Shown: positions 49,283 through 58,953 of the stretch, piece by piece | Layout of the letters: every line of letters begins with the position of its first letter | Position numbering within the stretch: the first letter of the stretch is position 1 | Source: Streptomyces barringtoniae | GTDB lineage: Bacteria > Actinomycetota > Actinomycetes > Streptomycetales > Streptomycetaceae | Direction of reading: 5' to 3' | DNA length: 64,000 nt | NCBI RefSeq assembly: GCF_020819595.1 | Contig: NZ_JAJHNP010000004.1 | Span: 186,001-250,000, forward strand | Notes under the pieces: generated by a model | What the model saw: only the letters and a program-made list of their open reading frames with translations | What the model was told of the DNA's origin: nothing | The model's database searches: none | Program-made: the position numbers and the translations under genes

Positions 49283-50143
49283 ATGCCCCCCGTCTCTCCC
49301 GAGCTCATCTCCCCGCGGTCCGCCCGTGTCAGTGCAGCGCGTCGGCTCGCCAAGCGGAACTTCCGGGGCAAGGACCGGCTGTTTCTCGCGGAGGGGCCGC
49401 AGGCCGTCAGGGAAGCGGCCGGGCACCGGGCCGACGGCACGCCCACCCTCGTCGAGCTGTTCGCCACCGTCGAGGCCGCGGAGCGGTACGCCGACATCAT
49501 CGGGGCCGCGCGGGACGCGGGCGCCCGGGTGCATCTCGCGTCCGAGGACGTCATCGCCGACATCTCCACCACCGTCACCCCGCAGGGGCTCGTCGGGGTG
49601 TGCCGGTTCCTGGACACGCCCTTCGAGGAGATCCTCGCCGCCCGGCCGAGGCTCGTCGCCGTGCTCGCCCATGTGCGCGATCCCGGGAACGCCGGCACCG
49701 TGCTGCGCTGCGCCGACGCCGCCGGCGCCGAGGCGGTCATCCTCACCGACGCCTCCGTGGACCTGTACAACCCCAAGGCCGTACGGGCCTCCGTGGGCTC
49801 CCACTTCCATCTGCCGGTCGCCGTGGGGGTGACCGTCGAGCGGGCCGTGGCGGGCCTGAAGGACGCCGGTGTGCGCATCCTTGCGGCCGACGGGGCGGGA
49901 GACCGCGACCTCGACGACGAGCTCGACAAGGGCAGCATGGGCGGGCCGACCGCGTGGGTGTTCGGCAACGAGGCCTGGGGGTTGCCGGAGGAGACCCGCG
50001 CGCTCGCCGACGCCGTCGTGCGCGTGCCCATTCACGGAAGGGCCGAGAGCCTGAACCTCGCCACCGCCGCCGCCGTATGTCTCTACGCGTCGGCCCGTGC
50101 ACAGCGCGCCTCCGGAGGGTGCCGCTCCGTCACCCAGAGCTAG
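49283..50143 (+). CDS. TrmH/SpoU-family RNA 2'-O-methyltransferase
   Basis: The 286-residue protein has an N-terminal substrate domain (NFRGKDRLFLAEGPQAVREAAG) and the knotted SPOUT methyltransferase with motif 1 DPGNAGTVLRCADAAG, motif 2 WVFGNEAWGLPEE and motif 3 VPIHGRAESLNLATAAAVCLY. It methylates the ribose of a tRNA or 23S rRNA nucleotide. It starts at ATG 49283, with AAGG upstream. A thiostrepton-resistance role (TsnR-like) is one possibility but is not supported by the context. Confidence 0.93.
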   Translation: MPPVSPELISPRSARVSAARRLAKRNFRGKDRLFLAEGPQAVREAAGHRADGTPTLVELFATVEAAERYADIIGAARDAGARVHLASEDVIADISTTVTPQGLVGVCRFLDTPFEEILAARPRLVAVLAHVRDPGNAGTVLRCADAAGAEAVILTDASVDLYNPKAVRASVGSHFHLPVAVGVTVERAVAGLKDAGVRILAADGAGDRDLDDELDKGSMGGPTAWVFGNEAWGLPEETRALADAVVRVPIHGRAESLNLATAAAVCLYASARAQRASGGCRSVTQS

Positions 50144-50193
50144 TAGGGTGACCAGCTCGGGGCCCTGCGCGGTCTGAGAGGTGGGGTACGGGG

Positions 50194-51330
50194 ATGAGCG
50201 TGGCCGGCACGAGCACCGCGCCGCAGGGGCGGGACGCGCGGCGTACAGCCGTGCCCCGGCAGGGTGACCACGGCTGCGGCCTCGACCCCGACCAGCTGCC
50301 CGACGGCCTCGTCGTCGCCGACGAGCACGGCCGCGTCGTCTGCTTCAACGCCGCCGCGGCGCGGATCACCGCGGTACGCGCCGCCGACGCCCTCGGCCGG
50401 CCTCTGGAGAAGGCGCTGCCGCTGGAGGACCTGGAGGGCCGCCGCTGGTGGCAGCTCACCGACCCCTACGGAGGGCTCGCGATCCGGACCCGGCAGCCGG
50501 AGCGCAACCTGCTGCTGCCCGGGGTGCGGGAAGTGCTCGTCTCCGCCCGCTATGTGCGCGCCGTGCCCCTCGGGCCCGTGCGGCGTGTCGTCGTGTCGCT
50601 CCGGGACACCGAGGCCCGCCGCCGCACGGAGCGCAGTCACGCCGAGCTGATAGCGACGGTCGCCCACGAACTGCGCTCGCCTCTCACCTCCGTGAAGGGT
50701 TTCACCGCCACGCTCCTCGCCAAGTGGGAACGCTTCACCGACGACCAGAAGCGGCTGATGCTGGAGACCGTCGACGCCGACGCCGACCGGGTCACCCGGC
50801 TCATCGCCGAGCTGCTGGACATCTCCAGGATCGACAGCGGACGCCTGGAGGTGCGCCGGCAGCCCGTCGACATCGGGGCCGCCGTGTCCCGGCACATCCA
50901 GGCCTACGTCGCCGCCGGCCAGCCCGCCGACCGCTTCCTGCTGCGCATCGAACAGCCGCTGCCCGACCTGTGGGCCGACCCCGACAAGATCGACCAGGTG
51001 CTCAGCAACCTCATCGAAAATGCCGTGCGGCACGGCGAGGGAACCGTCACCATGGACGTCACGCCCTGCGCATCCCCGCGCGAGGGCGAGGAAACCGGCA
51101 CATCGGTCACGGTGAGCGACGAGGGGCCCGGCATCCCGGAGGAGTCCATGAACCGCGTCTTCACCCGCTTCTGGCGGGGCAGCAAGCGCGGCGGCACCGG
51201 CCTCGGGCTGTACATCGTCAAGGGCATCGTCGAGGCCCACGGCGGCACCATCACGGTCGGTCGCGCCTCCGGCGGCGGCGCCGAGTTCCGATTTACGTTG
51301 CCCGTGGGCGCACCGGCGTATCTCGCCTGA
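50194..51330 (+). CDS. Soluble PAS-domain sensor histidine kinase
   Basis: The 378-residue kinase has a PAS domain (DQLPDGLVVADEHGRVVCFNAAAARITAV, residues about 33-140), a HisKA dimerisation box with His158 (ATVAHELRSPLTSVKG), and a HATPase_c with N box QVLSNLIENAVRHG, DEGPGIP and GGTGLGLYIVKGIV. It has no membrane helix, so it should sense an internal signal. No response regulator gene lies within several kb, so it is an orphan here. It starts at ATG 50194, 50 bases after the TrmH-like gene. Confidence 0.93.
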   Translation: MSVAGTSTAPQGRDARRTAVPRQGDHGCGLDPDQLPDGLVVADEHGRVVCFNAAAARITAVRAADALGRPLEKALPLEDLEGRRWWQLTDPYGGLAIRTRQPERNLLLPGVREVLVSARYVRAVPLGPVRRVVVSLRDTEARRRTERSHAELIATVAHELRSPLTSVKGFTATLLAKWERFTDDQKRLMLETVDADADRVTRLIAELLDISRIDSGRLEVRRQPVDIGAAVSRHIQAYVAAGQPADRFLLRIEQPLPDLWADPDKIDQVLSNLIENAVRHGEGTVTMDVTPCASPREGEETGTSVTVSDEGPGIPEESMNRVFTRFWRGSKRGGTGLGLYIVKGIVEAHGGTITVGRASGGGAEFRFTLPVGAPAYLA

Positions 51331-51471
51331 CGAGACCCGGAGCAGCCCGCGGGCGCATTCGCCCACCTCCACCCCGTTAGACTCGGCCTTTGGCACCTTT
51401 GTGTCCTTCACGCGGCCCTCGCGAGTCGGTGACGGGGACCATCCGCCAGCCAATCGGAAGCACGGGAAGAG

Positions 51472-52593
51472 ATGTCGGCACCGAATAAGTCGTACGACCC
51501 TGTAGAGGTCGAGGCGTTGAAACCGGAAGAGATCGAGCGCATGCGGGACGGGGCGCTCGCCGCCTTCGCCGCCGCGGACTCCCTCGACGCGCTCCACGAG
51601 GCCAAGGTCGCCCACACCGGCCCCGCCTCCCCGCTGGCCCTCGCCAACCGCGAGATCGGCGCCCTGCCCCCGCACGCCAAGGCCGAGGCCGGCAAGCGCG
51701 TCGGCATGGCCCGCGGCGCCGTGAACAAGGCCCTCGCCGCCCGGCAGGCCGAGCTGGAGGCCGAGCGGGACGCCCGCGTGCTGGTCGAGGAGGACGTCGA
51801 CGTCACGCTGCCGTACGACCGCGTCCCGGCCGGCGCCCGCCACCCCCTGACCACGCTCTCGGAGCGCATCGAGGACATCTTCGTGTCCATGGGCTACGAG
51901 GTCGCCGAGGGCCCGCAGGCCGAGGCGGAGTGGTTCAACTTCGACGCCCTGAACATCGGCCCGGACCACCCGGCCCGCGGCGAGGCCGACACCTTCTTCG
52001 TCCAGGGCCCGGACGGCGGCACCGAGTCCGGAGTGGTGCTGCGCACCCACACCTCGCCCGTGCAGATCCGCTCCCTGCTCGACCGTGAGCTGCCGGTCTA
52101 CGTGATCTGCCCCGGCGTCGTCTACCGCACCGACGAGCTGGACGCCACCCACACCCCGGTCTTCCGCCAGGTCGAGCTGCTCGCCGTGGACGAGGGCCTG
52201 ACCATGGCCGACCTCAAGGGCACCCTGGACCACATGGTCCAGTCGCTGTTCGGGGAGGGCATGAAGACCCGGCTGCGGCCGAACTTCTTCCCCTTCACCG
52301 AGCCGAGCGCCGAGATGGACATGCTCTGCTACGTCTGCAAGGGCGAGTCCGTCGGCAACCCCGACCGGCCCTGCCGCACCTGCTCGTCCGAGGGCTGGAT
52401 CGAGCTGGGCGGCTGCGGCATGGTCAACCCGCGGGTGCTCGCCGCCTGCGGCGTCGACCCGGAGAAGTACAGCGGCTTCGCCTTCGGGTTCGGCATCGAG
52501 CGGATGCTGATGTTCCGCCACAACGTCGAAGACATGCGAGACATGGTCGAGGGTGACGTCCGGTTCACCCGGCCGTTCGGGATGGAGATCTGA
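51472..52593 (+). CDS. pheS: Phenylalanyl-tRNA synthetase alpha subunit
   Basis: The 373-residue subunit carries the class II aminoacylation core. It has the N-terminal coiled-coil (about 1-110), motif 2 region with [20 protein letters not shown], and motif 3 region [17 protein letters not shown]. It starts at ATG 51472 after GGGAAGAG. Its stop TGA shares one base with the pheT start. Upstream, 141 bases contain no gene and no obvious T-box. Confidence 0.97.
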   Translation: MSAPNKSYDPVEVEALKPEEIERMRDGALAAFAAADSLDALHEAKVAHTGPASPLALANREIGALPPHAKAEAGKRVGMARGAVNKALAARQAELEAERDARVLVEEDVDVTLPYDRVPAGARHPLTTLSERIEDIFVSMGYEVAEGPQAEAEWFNFDALNIGPDHPARGEADTFFVQGPDGGTESGVVLRTHTSPVQIRSLLDRELPVYVICPGVVYRTDELDATHTPVFRQVELLAVDEGLTMADLKGTLDHMVQSLFGEGMKTRLRPNFFPFTEPSAEMDMLCYVCKGESVGNPDRPCRTCSSEGWIELGGCGMVNPRVLAACGVDPEKYSGFAFGFGIERMLMFRHNVEDMRDMVEGDVRFTRPFGMEI

Positions 52594-55115
52594 TGCGGGT
52601 CCCGCTTTCTTGGCTGCGGGAGTACGTCGACCTGCCGGCCACCGAGACCGGCCGCGACGTCCAGGCCAAGCTCATTTCGGCCGGCCTGGAGGTCGAGACC
52701 GTCGAACAGCTCGGCGCCGACCTCACCGGCCCGCTCGTCGTCGGCCAGGTGCTGACGATCGAGGAGCTGACGGAGTTCAAGAAGCCGATCCGCTTCTGCA
52801 CCGTCGACGTCGCCCAGGCCAACGGCACCGGCGAGCCGCAGGAGATCATCTGCGGCGCCCGCAACTTCGCCGTCGGCGACAAGGTCGTCGTGGCCCTGCC
52901 CGGCGCCGTGCTGCCCGGCGACTTCCGGATCGCCGAGCGCAAGACCTACGGCCGGGTCTCCCGCGGCATGATCTGCTCCGCCGACGAGCTGAACATGGGC
53001 GACGACGGCACCCACGGCATCATCGTGCTGCCGCCGGAGACCGAGGTCGGCAAGGACGCCGTCGAGCTCCTCGAACTGGTCGACGAGGTCCTGGACATCG
53101 CCGTCACCGCCAACCGCGGCGACTGCCTGTCCATCCGCGGTGTCGCCCGCGAGGCCGCCATCGCCTACGGCCTGCCGCTGCGCGACCCGGCCCTGATCGA
53201 CGTACCGGCCCCGAACGCCTACGGCTACCCCGTCCAGGTCTCCGACCCGTTCGGCTGCGACCGGTTCGTCGCCCGCACCGTCACCGGCCTGCGCCCCGAG
53301 GCCCGCTCCCCGATCTGGCTGCAGCGCCGGCTGCAGAAGGTCGGCATGCGCCCGATCTCGCTCGCCGTCGACGTCACGAACTACGTGATGATGGAACTGG
53401 GCCAGCCGCTACACGCCTACGACCGGTCCCTGGTCCAGGGCACGATCGGCGTGCGCCGGGCCCAGGAGGGCGAGAAGCTCGTCACCCTCGACGGCGTCGA
53501 GCGCAAGCTGCACGCCGAGGACCTGGTCATCACCGACGACCGCGGCCCCATCGGCCTCGCGGGTGTGATGGGCGGCGCCAACACCGAGATCGCCGACCAC
53601 GAGATCACCGAGGACGGCGTGAACGGGACCACCGACGTGGTCATCGAGGCCGCCCACTTCGACGCCGTCGCGATCGCCCGGGCGTCCCGCCGCCAGAAGC
53701 TGCTGTCCGAGGCGTCCCGGCGCTTCGAGCGCGGCGTCGACCCGCAGGCCGCCGCGGCCGCCGCGCAGCGCACCGTGGACCTGCTGGTGCTGCTCGCGGG
53801 CGGTACGGCGGAGGCCGGCGTCACCGAGGTCGTCGCGCCCTCGGCGCCGCACACCATCACCATCCCGGCCGACCACCCGGACAGGGTCGCGGGTGTCGTC
53901 TACGGCCGTGAGACGGTCGTCCGCCGCCTCCAGGAGGTCGGCTGCGACGTCTACGGGCAGGACGAGCTGATCGTCACCGTCCCGTCCTGGCGGCCCGACC
54001 TGGTCGACCCGAACGACCTCGCCGAGGAGGTCATCCGCCTCGAGGGCTACGAGAACCTGCCCTCCACGCTGCCCAAGCTCCCCTCGGGCCGCGGCCTGAC
54101 CCACCGCCAGCGGCTGCACCGGCGGGTCGGCCGCGCGCTGGCCGGTGCGGGCTATGTCGAGGCGCCGAACTACCCCTTCATCGGCGAGCAGGTCTTCGAC
54201 CAGCTCGGCCTGGAGGCCGACGACCCGGCCCGCCGTGTCGTCAAGCTGGTCAACCCGCTGAGCGACGAGGAGCCCGCGCTGCGTACGACGCTGCTGCCGG
54301 GCCTGCTCGGTGCCCTGCGGCGCAACGACGGCCGGGGCTCGCACGACCTGGCGCTGTTCGAGACGGGGCTGGTGTTCCACCCCCGTGAGGAGCAGCGCGT
54401 CGCCACGCACCTGCCGGTCGACCGGCGTCCCACCGACGCGGAGATCGCCGAGCTGAACGCCGCGCTGCCCGTGCAGCCGCGGCACGTGGCCGTCGTCCTC
54501 ACCGGCGCCCGCGAGCAGGCCGGCTGGTGGGGCAAGGGCCGTCCGGCGAACTGGGCCGACGCGCTGGAGGCCGGACGCGCGGTGGCGCGGGAAGCCGGCG
54601 CCGAGCTGATCGTCCGCAAGGGCCAGTACGGCCCCTGGCACCCCGGCCGCTGTGCCGAGCTGGTGGTCGTCGCCGACGGCGCGGAGCAGGTCGTCGGCCA
54701 CGCGGGCGAGCTGCACCCGCGGGTGCTGAAGGCCCTGGGGCTGCCCGAGCGCACCTGCGCGATGGAGCTCAACCTGGACGCCCTGGAGACGGTGGGCGAC
54801 GGCGCCCCGCAGGCACCGCGGATCTCGACGTTCCCGGTCGCCACGCAGGATGTCGCCCTCGTGGTCGACCGGCCCGTCCCCTCCGGGGAGGTCGAGGCGG
54901 CGCTGCGCGAGGGCGCCGGTGAACTCCTCGAGTCCATCCGGCTGTTCGACGTGTACGAGAACGCGGAGCAGCTGGGCGAGGGCAGGAAGTCGCTGGCGTA
55001 CGCGCTCCGCTTCAGGGCCGGTGACCGGACGCTGACGGTGGATGAGGCGTCCGCTGCTCGGGATGCGGCGGTTGCCCTTGCCGGTGAGCGGACCGGGGCC
55101 GTGCTCCGGGGCTGA
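52593..55115 (+). CDS. pheT: Phenylalanyl-tRNA synthetase beta subunit
   Basis: The 840-residue subunit has an N-terminal tRNA-binding EMAP-like domain ([18 protein letters not shown]), the B3/B4 editing domain, B5, the catalytic-like core, and a C-terminal FDX-ACB domain ([31 protein letters not shown], with ESIRLFD typical) that binds the tRNA anticodon stem. ATG 52593 overlaps the pheS stop by one base. The pair is therefore translationally coupled. Confidence 0.97.
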   Translation: MRVPLSWLREYVDLPATETGRDVQAKLISAGLEVETVEQLGADLTGPLVVGQVLTIEELTEFKKPIRFCTVDVAQANGTGEPQEIICGARNFAVGDKVVVALPGAVLPGDFRIAERKTYGRVSRGMICSADELNMGDDGTHGIIVLPPETEVGKDAVELLELVDEVLDIAVTANRGDCLSIRGVAREAAIAYGLPLRDPALIDVPAPNAYGYPVQVSDPFGCDRFVARTVTGLRPEARSPIWLQRRLQKVGMRPISLAVDVTNYVMMELGQPLHAYDRSLVQGTIGVRRAQEGEKLVTLDGVERKLHAEDLVITDDRGPIGLAGVMGGANTEIADHEITEDGVNGTTDVVIEAAHFDAVAIARASRRQKLLSEASRRFERGVDPQAAAAAAQRTVDLLVLLAGGTAEAGVTEVVAPSAPHTITIPADHPDRVAGVVYGRETVVRRLQEVGCDVYGQDELIVTVPSWRPDLVDPNDLAEEVIRLEGYENLPSTLPKLPSGRGLTHRQRLHRRVGRALAGAGYVEAPNYPFIGEQVFDQLGLEADDPARRVVKLVNPLSDEEPALRTTLLPGLLGALRRNDGRGSHDLALFETGLVFHPREEQRVATHLPVDRRPTDAEIAELNAALPVQPRHVAVVLTGAREQAGWWGKGRPANWADALEAGRAVAREAGAELIVRKGQYGPWHPGRCAELVVVADGAEQVVGHAGELHPRVLKALGLPERTCAMELNLDALETVGDGAPQAPRISTFPVATQDVALVVDRPVPSGEVEAALREGAGELLESIRLFDVYENAEQLGEGRKSLAYALRFRAGDRTLTVDEASAARDAAVALAGERTGAVLRG

Positions 55116-55139
55116 TCGCCGGTGGGGTGCTGTGCGCGG

Positions 55140-55216
55140 CCGGCTGCGGGTCTTCCGTGGCCGGCCGCGCACACGCGGCGGAGCCGCGCATCGAACTCAG
55201 CGCCCCTTACGGAGCG
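55140..55216. repeat. Dispersed Streptomyces intergenic inverted-repeat element, copy 3
   Basis: GCTGCGGGTCTTCCGTGGCCGGCCGCGCACACGCGGCGGAGCCGCGCATCGAACTCAGCGCCCC matches the reverse-oriented modules of the 49,189 copy. It reaches into the last codons of the NB-ARC gene, whose stop is at 55,207, so the repeat shapes that gene's end. Confidence 0.6.
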
Positions 55217-57600
55217 CTGAGTTCCCGTATGCCCTCCTGCGCCAGTGCCTCCTCGTGCTGGTTGTCGAGCCTCCTGGCCAGCTCAAGGGCCTCCCGGTGC
55301 AGCCGCAGCGCCTCTTCAGGGAGACCGGCGAGGCGGCAGGTCTCGGCGTAGCCGTTGAGGAAATGGATCTTCCAGTGTTCCTCGAACAGCTCGTCCAGCA
55401 GGGCGAACGCCTCCCGGTGGCTGGCCAGCGCCTCCTCGTAGCGGCCCATCTGCCGCAGCGCCACGCCCATGCAGTTGAGACACCATGCCTGGTTGTTCAG
55501 GTGCCCGTCCTCGCGGGCCAGCGCCAGTGCCTGACGCAGCTGCTCCGCCGCCTCCTCGGGGTCCTCCCGGGCGATGGCCACGCCGAGCGTGATCCGGGCG
55601 GTCAGACCGGGCGGCCACGCGGCATCGGTGTGCGGCAGGCCCAGCACCTCCCGGGCCCGCCGGGCCGCCTCCGCGCGGTGTCCCAGCTGGAGCATCGTCC
55701 AGGCCTCCGACGCGGCCGCGTGGGCCGCTCCCGCCGGGCAGCCGGCCTGCTCGTACAGCTTCCCGGCCAGCCGGAAGAGTTCCAGCGGCTCCTCGGCCTG
55801 TCCCGCGTCCCAGCTCAAGTAGCCGCGGCGGACGGCCAGTTCGGCCTCCGCCCGCGCGTCCCCCGCCCGGGACAGCCGCAGTCCGGCCGCCTCGTACGCC
55901 GCGGCGGCCTCGGCCATCCGGCCCGCGTTGTAGCGTGCGTAGCCCAGATCGCTGTGGGCCTCGGCCAGTTGCACCGGATCGTCCAGGCGCTCGGCCGCGG
56001 CCAGCGACCGCTCGAAGAGGACGTTGAGATGTATCGTGCCGCAGCGCCGCGCGAAGTAGGCCCGCAGGAAGCGCGGCAGCTCGCACACGTGCACATCGGC
56101 GCCGACGGCGGCCGCGGTCTCGAAGGCCGCCATCAGGTTTCCGTACTCCGTCACGAACCAGGCGAAGGCGGCGTTCTTGTCCCCGAACCGCGGAAGTTCG
56201 GCCGGGCGGTGTCCGGCGGAGGGCGGCCGGCCGGGTGACAGGAACGGCATCGCGGCGTCGGCGGCGGCCGCCGCGTGCACGTAGTAGTCGAGCACCCGGC
56301 CCAGGGCCCGCTCCCGGTCGGCCGGCGAGTCCTGTTCCGCCGCGGCCCGCCGCGCGTGCTGGTGCACCAGGTCGTGCAGCCGGTAGCGGCCCGCCGTCGG
56401 CTGCTGGACGAGGTGTGCGTCGAGCAGGTCCTCCAGCATCGCCCGGGCGCTGTGCAGCGGCACGTCCGCCAGCGAGGCCACCACGTACTCGTCGAACGAC
56501 TCCCCGGGCAGCAGGCCCAGCTGCCGGAACAGCCGGGCCTGGGCCCGGTTCAGCTGCCGTACCGACATCGCGAACGCCGTGCTGAACGCGGCGTCGAACT
56601 CGCCCGCGCCCTGCGCCATCCGTTCGGCGAGGACGCCCACGGTCCAGCCCGGCCGGTGCCGCAGCCGCGCTCCCGCCAGGCGCAGGGCCAGCGGCAGATG
56701 GCCGCACAGCCGCAGCACCTCGGCGGCGGACTCCGGATCGCGGCCCAGCCTGCCCCCGGGCCCGTCGGGCTCGCCGCTGGCCCGGGCCAGCAGCCGGGCG
56801 CTCTCCTCGGGGCTCAGCACGTCGAGCGAGACCGGGGGCACCTCGTCCAGTCCCAGGAGCCGGTTGCGGCTCGTGACCAGGGCCACGGAGGGCCCGGCAC
56901 CGGGCAGCAGCGGGCGCACCTGCTCGGCGTCGGCGGCGTTGTCGAGGACCACGACGACCCGCCGGCCGGCCAGCTCCGAGCGCCAGCAGGCGGCGAGTTG
57001 CTCCAGCCCGTCCTGCGGGACCTTCTCGGACGGCACGTCGAGCGCGCCGAGCAGCATCCGCAGCGCGGCGTCGGGATCCAGCGGCGGCCGGCCCTCGGTG
57101 AACCCGTGCAGGTCGACATAGAGCTGCGCGTCCGGGAAGTCGGCGGCGAGCCGGTGCGCGGCGTGCACCGCCAGACAGGTCTTGCCGACGCCCGCCATGC
57201 CGTCGACGGAGACCGCCCGATGGCTCGCGACGGCGGCCAGCACGGCCGCGAGCCGCTCCTCGCGCCCGGTGAAGTCGGGCACGTCGCGCGGCAGGTCGTT
57301 ACGGGCCGGCGGGCGGCCCTGGCGGGTGCTCTTCGGGGGCGCGGGCAGGGGGTTCGAGGCCCGCTCCCACACCGGACGCAGCGGGCGGGGGTCGCGTTTG
57401 ACGAGGCGGCAGAGGGCGACCACCGCGGGCCAGGGCGGCACGGTCTGCCCGTTGAGGTAGCGCGAGAGCGATGAGGAGCTGAGGCCGGCGTCCCGCGCGA
57501 GGGCCCGTACGCCGAGCCCGGACAGCTCCTGCAGCAGGCGCAGCCGGGCCGCCAGCTCCTCCTGTGGATCGGCCTTCGCCGTCCGTGCGTGCGCGTCCAC
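55207..57600 (-). CDS. NB-ARC/TPR transcriptional regulator with N-terminal helix-turn-helix
   Basis: The 797-residue protein is built like STAND regulators: an N-terminal XRE-type HTH (LGVRALARDAGLSSSSLSRYLNGQTVPPW, about 28-57), an NB-ARC NTPase with P-loop GMAGVGKT (134-141) and VVVVLDNAADAEQVRPLLPG, then a winged-helix region and about 350 residues of TPR-like helices. The family includes regulators of antibiotic genes (AfsR/SARP partners) but lacks the SARP domain. Start GTG 57600, with GGGGGG upstream. It is divergent from an AhpD-like gene, possibly its target. Confidence 0.92.
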   Translation of the reverse strand: MDAHARTAKADPQEELAARLRLLQELSGLGVRALARDAGLSSSSLSRYLNGQTVPPWPAVVALCRLVKRDPRPLRPVWERASNPLPAPPKSTRQGRPPARNDLPRDVPDFTGREERLAAVLAAVASHRAVSVDGMAGVGKTCLAVHAAHRLAADFPDAQLYVDLHGFTEGRPPLDPDAALRMLLGALDVPSEKVPQDGLEQLAACWRSELAGRRVVVVLDNAADAEQVRPLLPGAGPSVALVTSRNRLLGLDEVPPVSLDVLSPEESARLLARASGEPDGPGGRLGRDPESAAEVLRLCGHLPLALRLAGARLRHRPGWTVGVLAERMAQGAGEFDAAFSTAFAMSVRQLNRAQARLFRQLGLLPGESFDEYVVASLADVPLHSARAMLEDLLDAHLVQQPTAGRYRLHDLVHQHARRAAAEQDSPADRERALGRVLDYYVHAAAAADAAMPFLSPGRPPSAGHRPAELPRFGDKNAAFAWFVTEYGNLMAAFETAAAVGADVHVCELPRFLRAYFARRCGTIHLNVLFERSLAAAERLDDPVQLAEAHSDLGYARYNAGRMAEAAAAYEAAGLRLSRAGDARAEAELAVRRGYLSWDAGQAEEPLELFRLAGKLYEQAGCPAGAAHAAASEAWTMLQLGHRAEAARRAREVLGLPHTDAAWPPGLTARITLGVAIAREDPEEAAEQLRQALALAREDGHLNNQAWCLNCMGVALRQMGRYEEALASHREAFALLDELFEEHWKIHFLNGYAETCRLAGLPEEALRLHREALELARRLDNQHEEALAQEGIRELSAP

Positions 57601-57791
57601 TGTTACCCCCCGGTCGTCGTGTCCCGTGCCGCCGGAAGTCTTCCGGCCCAAGTCGCCGCTGGTCAAGGCCGTTTCAGCTGTCCCACGGTGTCCCAACGCC
57701 GTGGCCCGGGCAGCCCGCTGCGGCTGTCATGGAGTCACGCCCCGACGCCAGGGGCACCGACCACGAAGGACCAGCAGAGGAGCGGAACGAG

Positions 57792-58247
57792 ATGCAGTCC
57801 CGTATGCAGAACCCCGCCGTCGTCCTGTCCGACGCGATGCAGCCCATCCAGCAGCTCTTCAAGGCCGTGCACTCCGGCGGAGTGGACGAGCAGACGCTGG
57901 AGCTGGTGCATCTGCGGGTCAGCCAGATCAACGGGTGCAGCGCCTGTGTCGACGCCGGCGCCAAGACGGCCCGCAAGGCCGGAGTGGGCGACGAGCGGCT
58001 GGCCACGGTCGCGGCCTGGCGGGAGGCCCCGTACTTCACCGACGAGGAGCGGGCGGCCCTGGCGCTGGCCGAGGCCGCGACGCGCCTCGCCGACCGTCCC
58101 GACGCGGTGAGCGACGAGGTCTGGGACACGGCCGCCACCTACTACGACGAGAAGCAGCTGGCCGCGATCACCCTGATGATCGGCGTCACCAACCTGTTCA
58201 ACCGGCTCAACGCCACCACCCGCCAGATCGCCGGCGCGTGGGGCTGA
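57792..58247 (+). CDS. AhpD-like carboxymuconolactone decarboxylase-family protein
   Basis: The 151-residue protein has a CxxC pair (Cys49 and Cys52, in [13 protein letters not shown]) where AhpD-type peroxide reductases carry CxxC, but the usual downstream His is replaced by an Asp or absent. It may reduce organic hydroperoxides or disulfides or bind a ligand. I chose ATG 57792, with GAGGAG about 9 bases upstream; another ATG at 57729 is in frame. It is divergent from the NB-ARC regulator and runs in the same direction as a DUF1801 gene. Confidence 0.88.
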   Translation: MQSRMQNPAVVLSDAMQPIQQLFKAVHSGGVDEQTLELVHLRVSQINGCSACVDAGAKTARKAGVGDERLATVAAWREAPYFTDEERAALALAEAATRLADRPDAVSDEVWDTAATYYDEKQLAAITLMIGVTNLFNRLNATTRQIAGAWG

Positions 58248-58296
58248 CACCCGCCGTCCCCGACCCCACCACCCCCGCGACCGGAGGAAGCCCGCT

Positions 58297-58767
58297 GTGA
58301 AAGCCACGCAGAACACCGCCAGGACCACCGCCACCCCGCCCGAGGGATTCACGGACGAGGAGCGAGCGGCGATGAAGGAACGGGCCAAGGAGGTCAAGGC
58401 GGCCACGCGCGGCGCGTCGCGCGCCGCCAAGGCGGCGGAGGACGAGGCCGCCGTGCTCGCCCGGATCGCCGAGATGCAGGACTCGGACCGGGTCATGGCC
58501 GAACGGCTGCACGCCGTTCTCAAGGCGGCCGCGCCCGAGCTCGCCCCGAAGCTCTGGTACGGGATGCCCGCGTACGCCCTGGACGGCAAGGTCGTCTGCT
58601 TCTTCCAGAGCGCGGAGAAGTTCAAGTCGCGCTACGCCACCTTCGGCTTCAGCGACCGGGTGAACCTCGACGAAGGCACCATGTGGCCGGCCTCCTACGC
58701 CCTGAAGGAGCTGACCGCCGCCGACGAGGCGAGGATCGGCGAACTCGTGGGGAAGGCCGTCGGCTGA
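58297..58767 (+). CDS. DUF1801 (YdhG/YjdI-like) protein
   Basis: The 156-residue protein is the DUF1801 family: [12 protein letters not shown] is not typical, but [37 protein letters not shown] with [15 protein letters not shown] is a clear match. Members bind or process small molecules in ways still unclear. The N-terminal 60 residues are charged and rich in Ala. It starts at GTG 58297, with GAGGAAG upstream, 49 bases after the AhpD-like gene, so the two probably form an operon. Confidence 0.85.
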   Translation: MKATQNTARTTATPPEGFTDEERAAMKERAKEVKAATRGASRAAKAAEDEAAVLARIAEMQDSDRVMAERLHAVLKAAAPELAPKLWYGMPAYALDGKVVCFFQSAEKFKSRYATFGFSDRVNLDEGTMWPASYALKELTAADEARIGELVGKAVG

Positions 58768-58891
58768 GGGCCCACGGAGCCCGTCATCCCATCGGCGAGC
58801 TGCATAAATGCGGGTCGACCGGCGCGGGCTCACTCGTTCGGGTGGGAACTTCTGGCGATCCGGTCTTCCCGGGCCAAGCCCTCGACAGAAT

Positions 58892-58917
58892 CGGACCGGC
58901 CTTTCGGGGTCGGTCCG
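58892..58917 (+). other. Hairpin upstream of the phosphatase gene
   Basis: CGGACCGGCC (58892-58901) pairs with GGGTCGGTCCG (58908-58917), including one G-U pair, around TTTCGG, and TCTGCTCTTTC follows. It may end the DUF1801 transcript or lie in the leader of the phosphatase gene at 58,954. Confidence 0.5.
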
Positions 58918-58953
58918 TCTGCTCTTTCGGGGTCCACATGGGGGACCAGAGGC

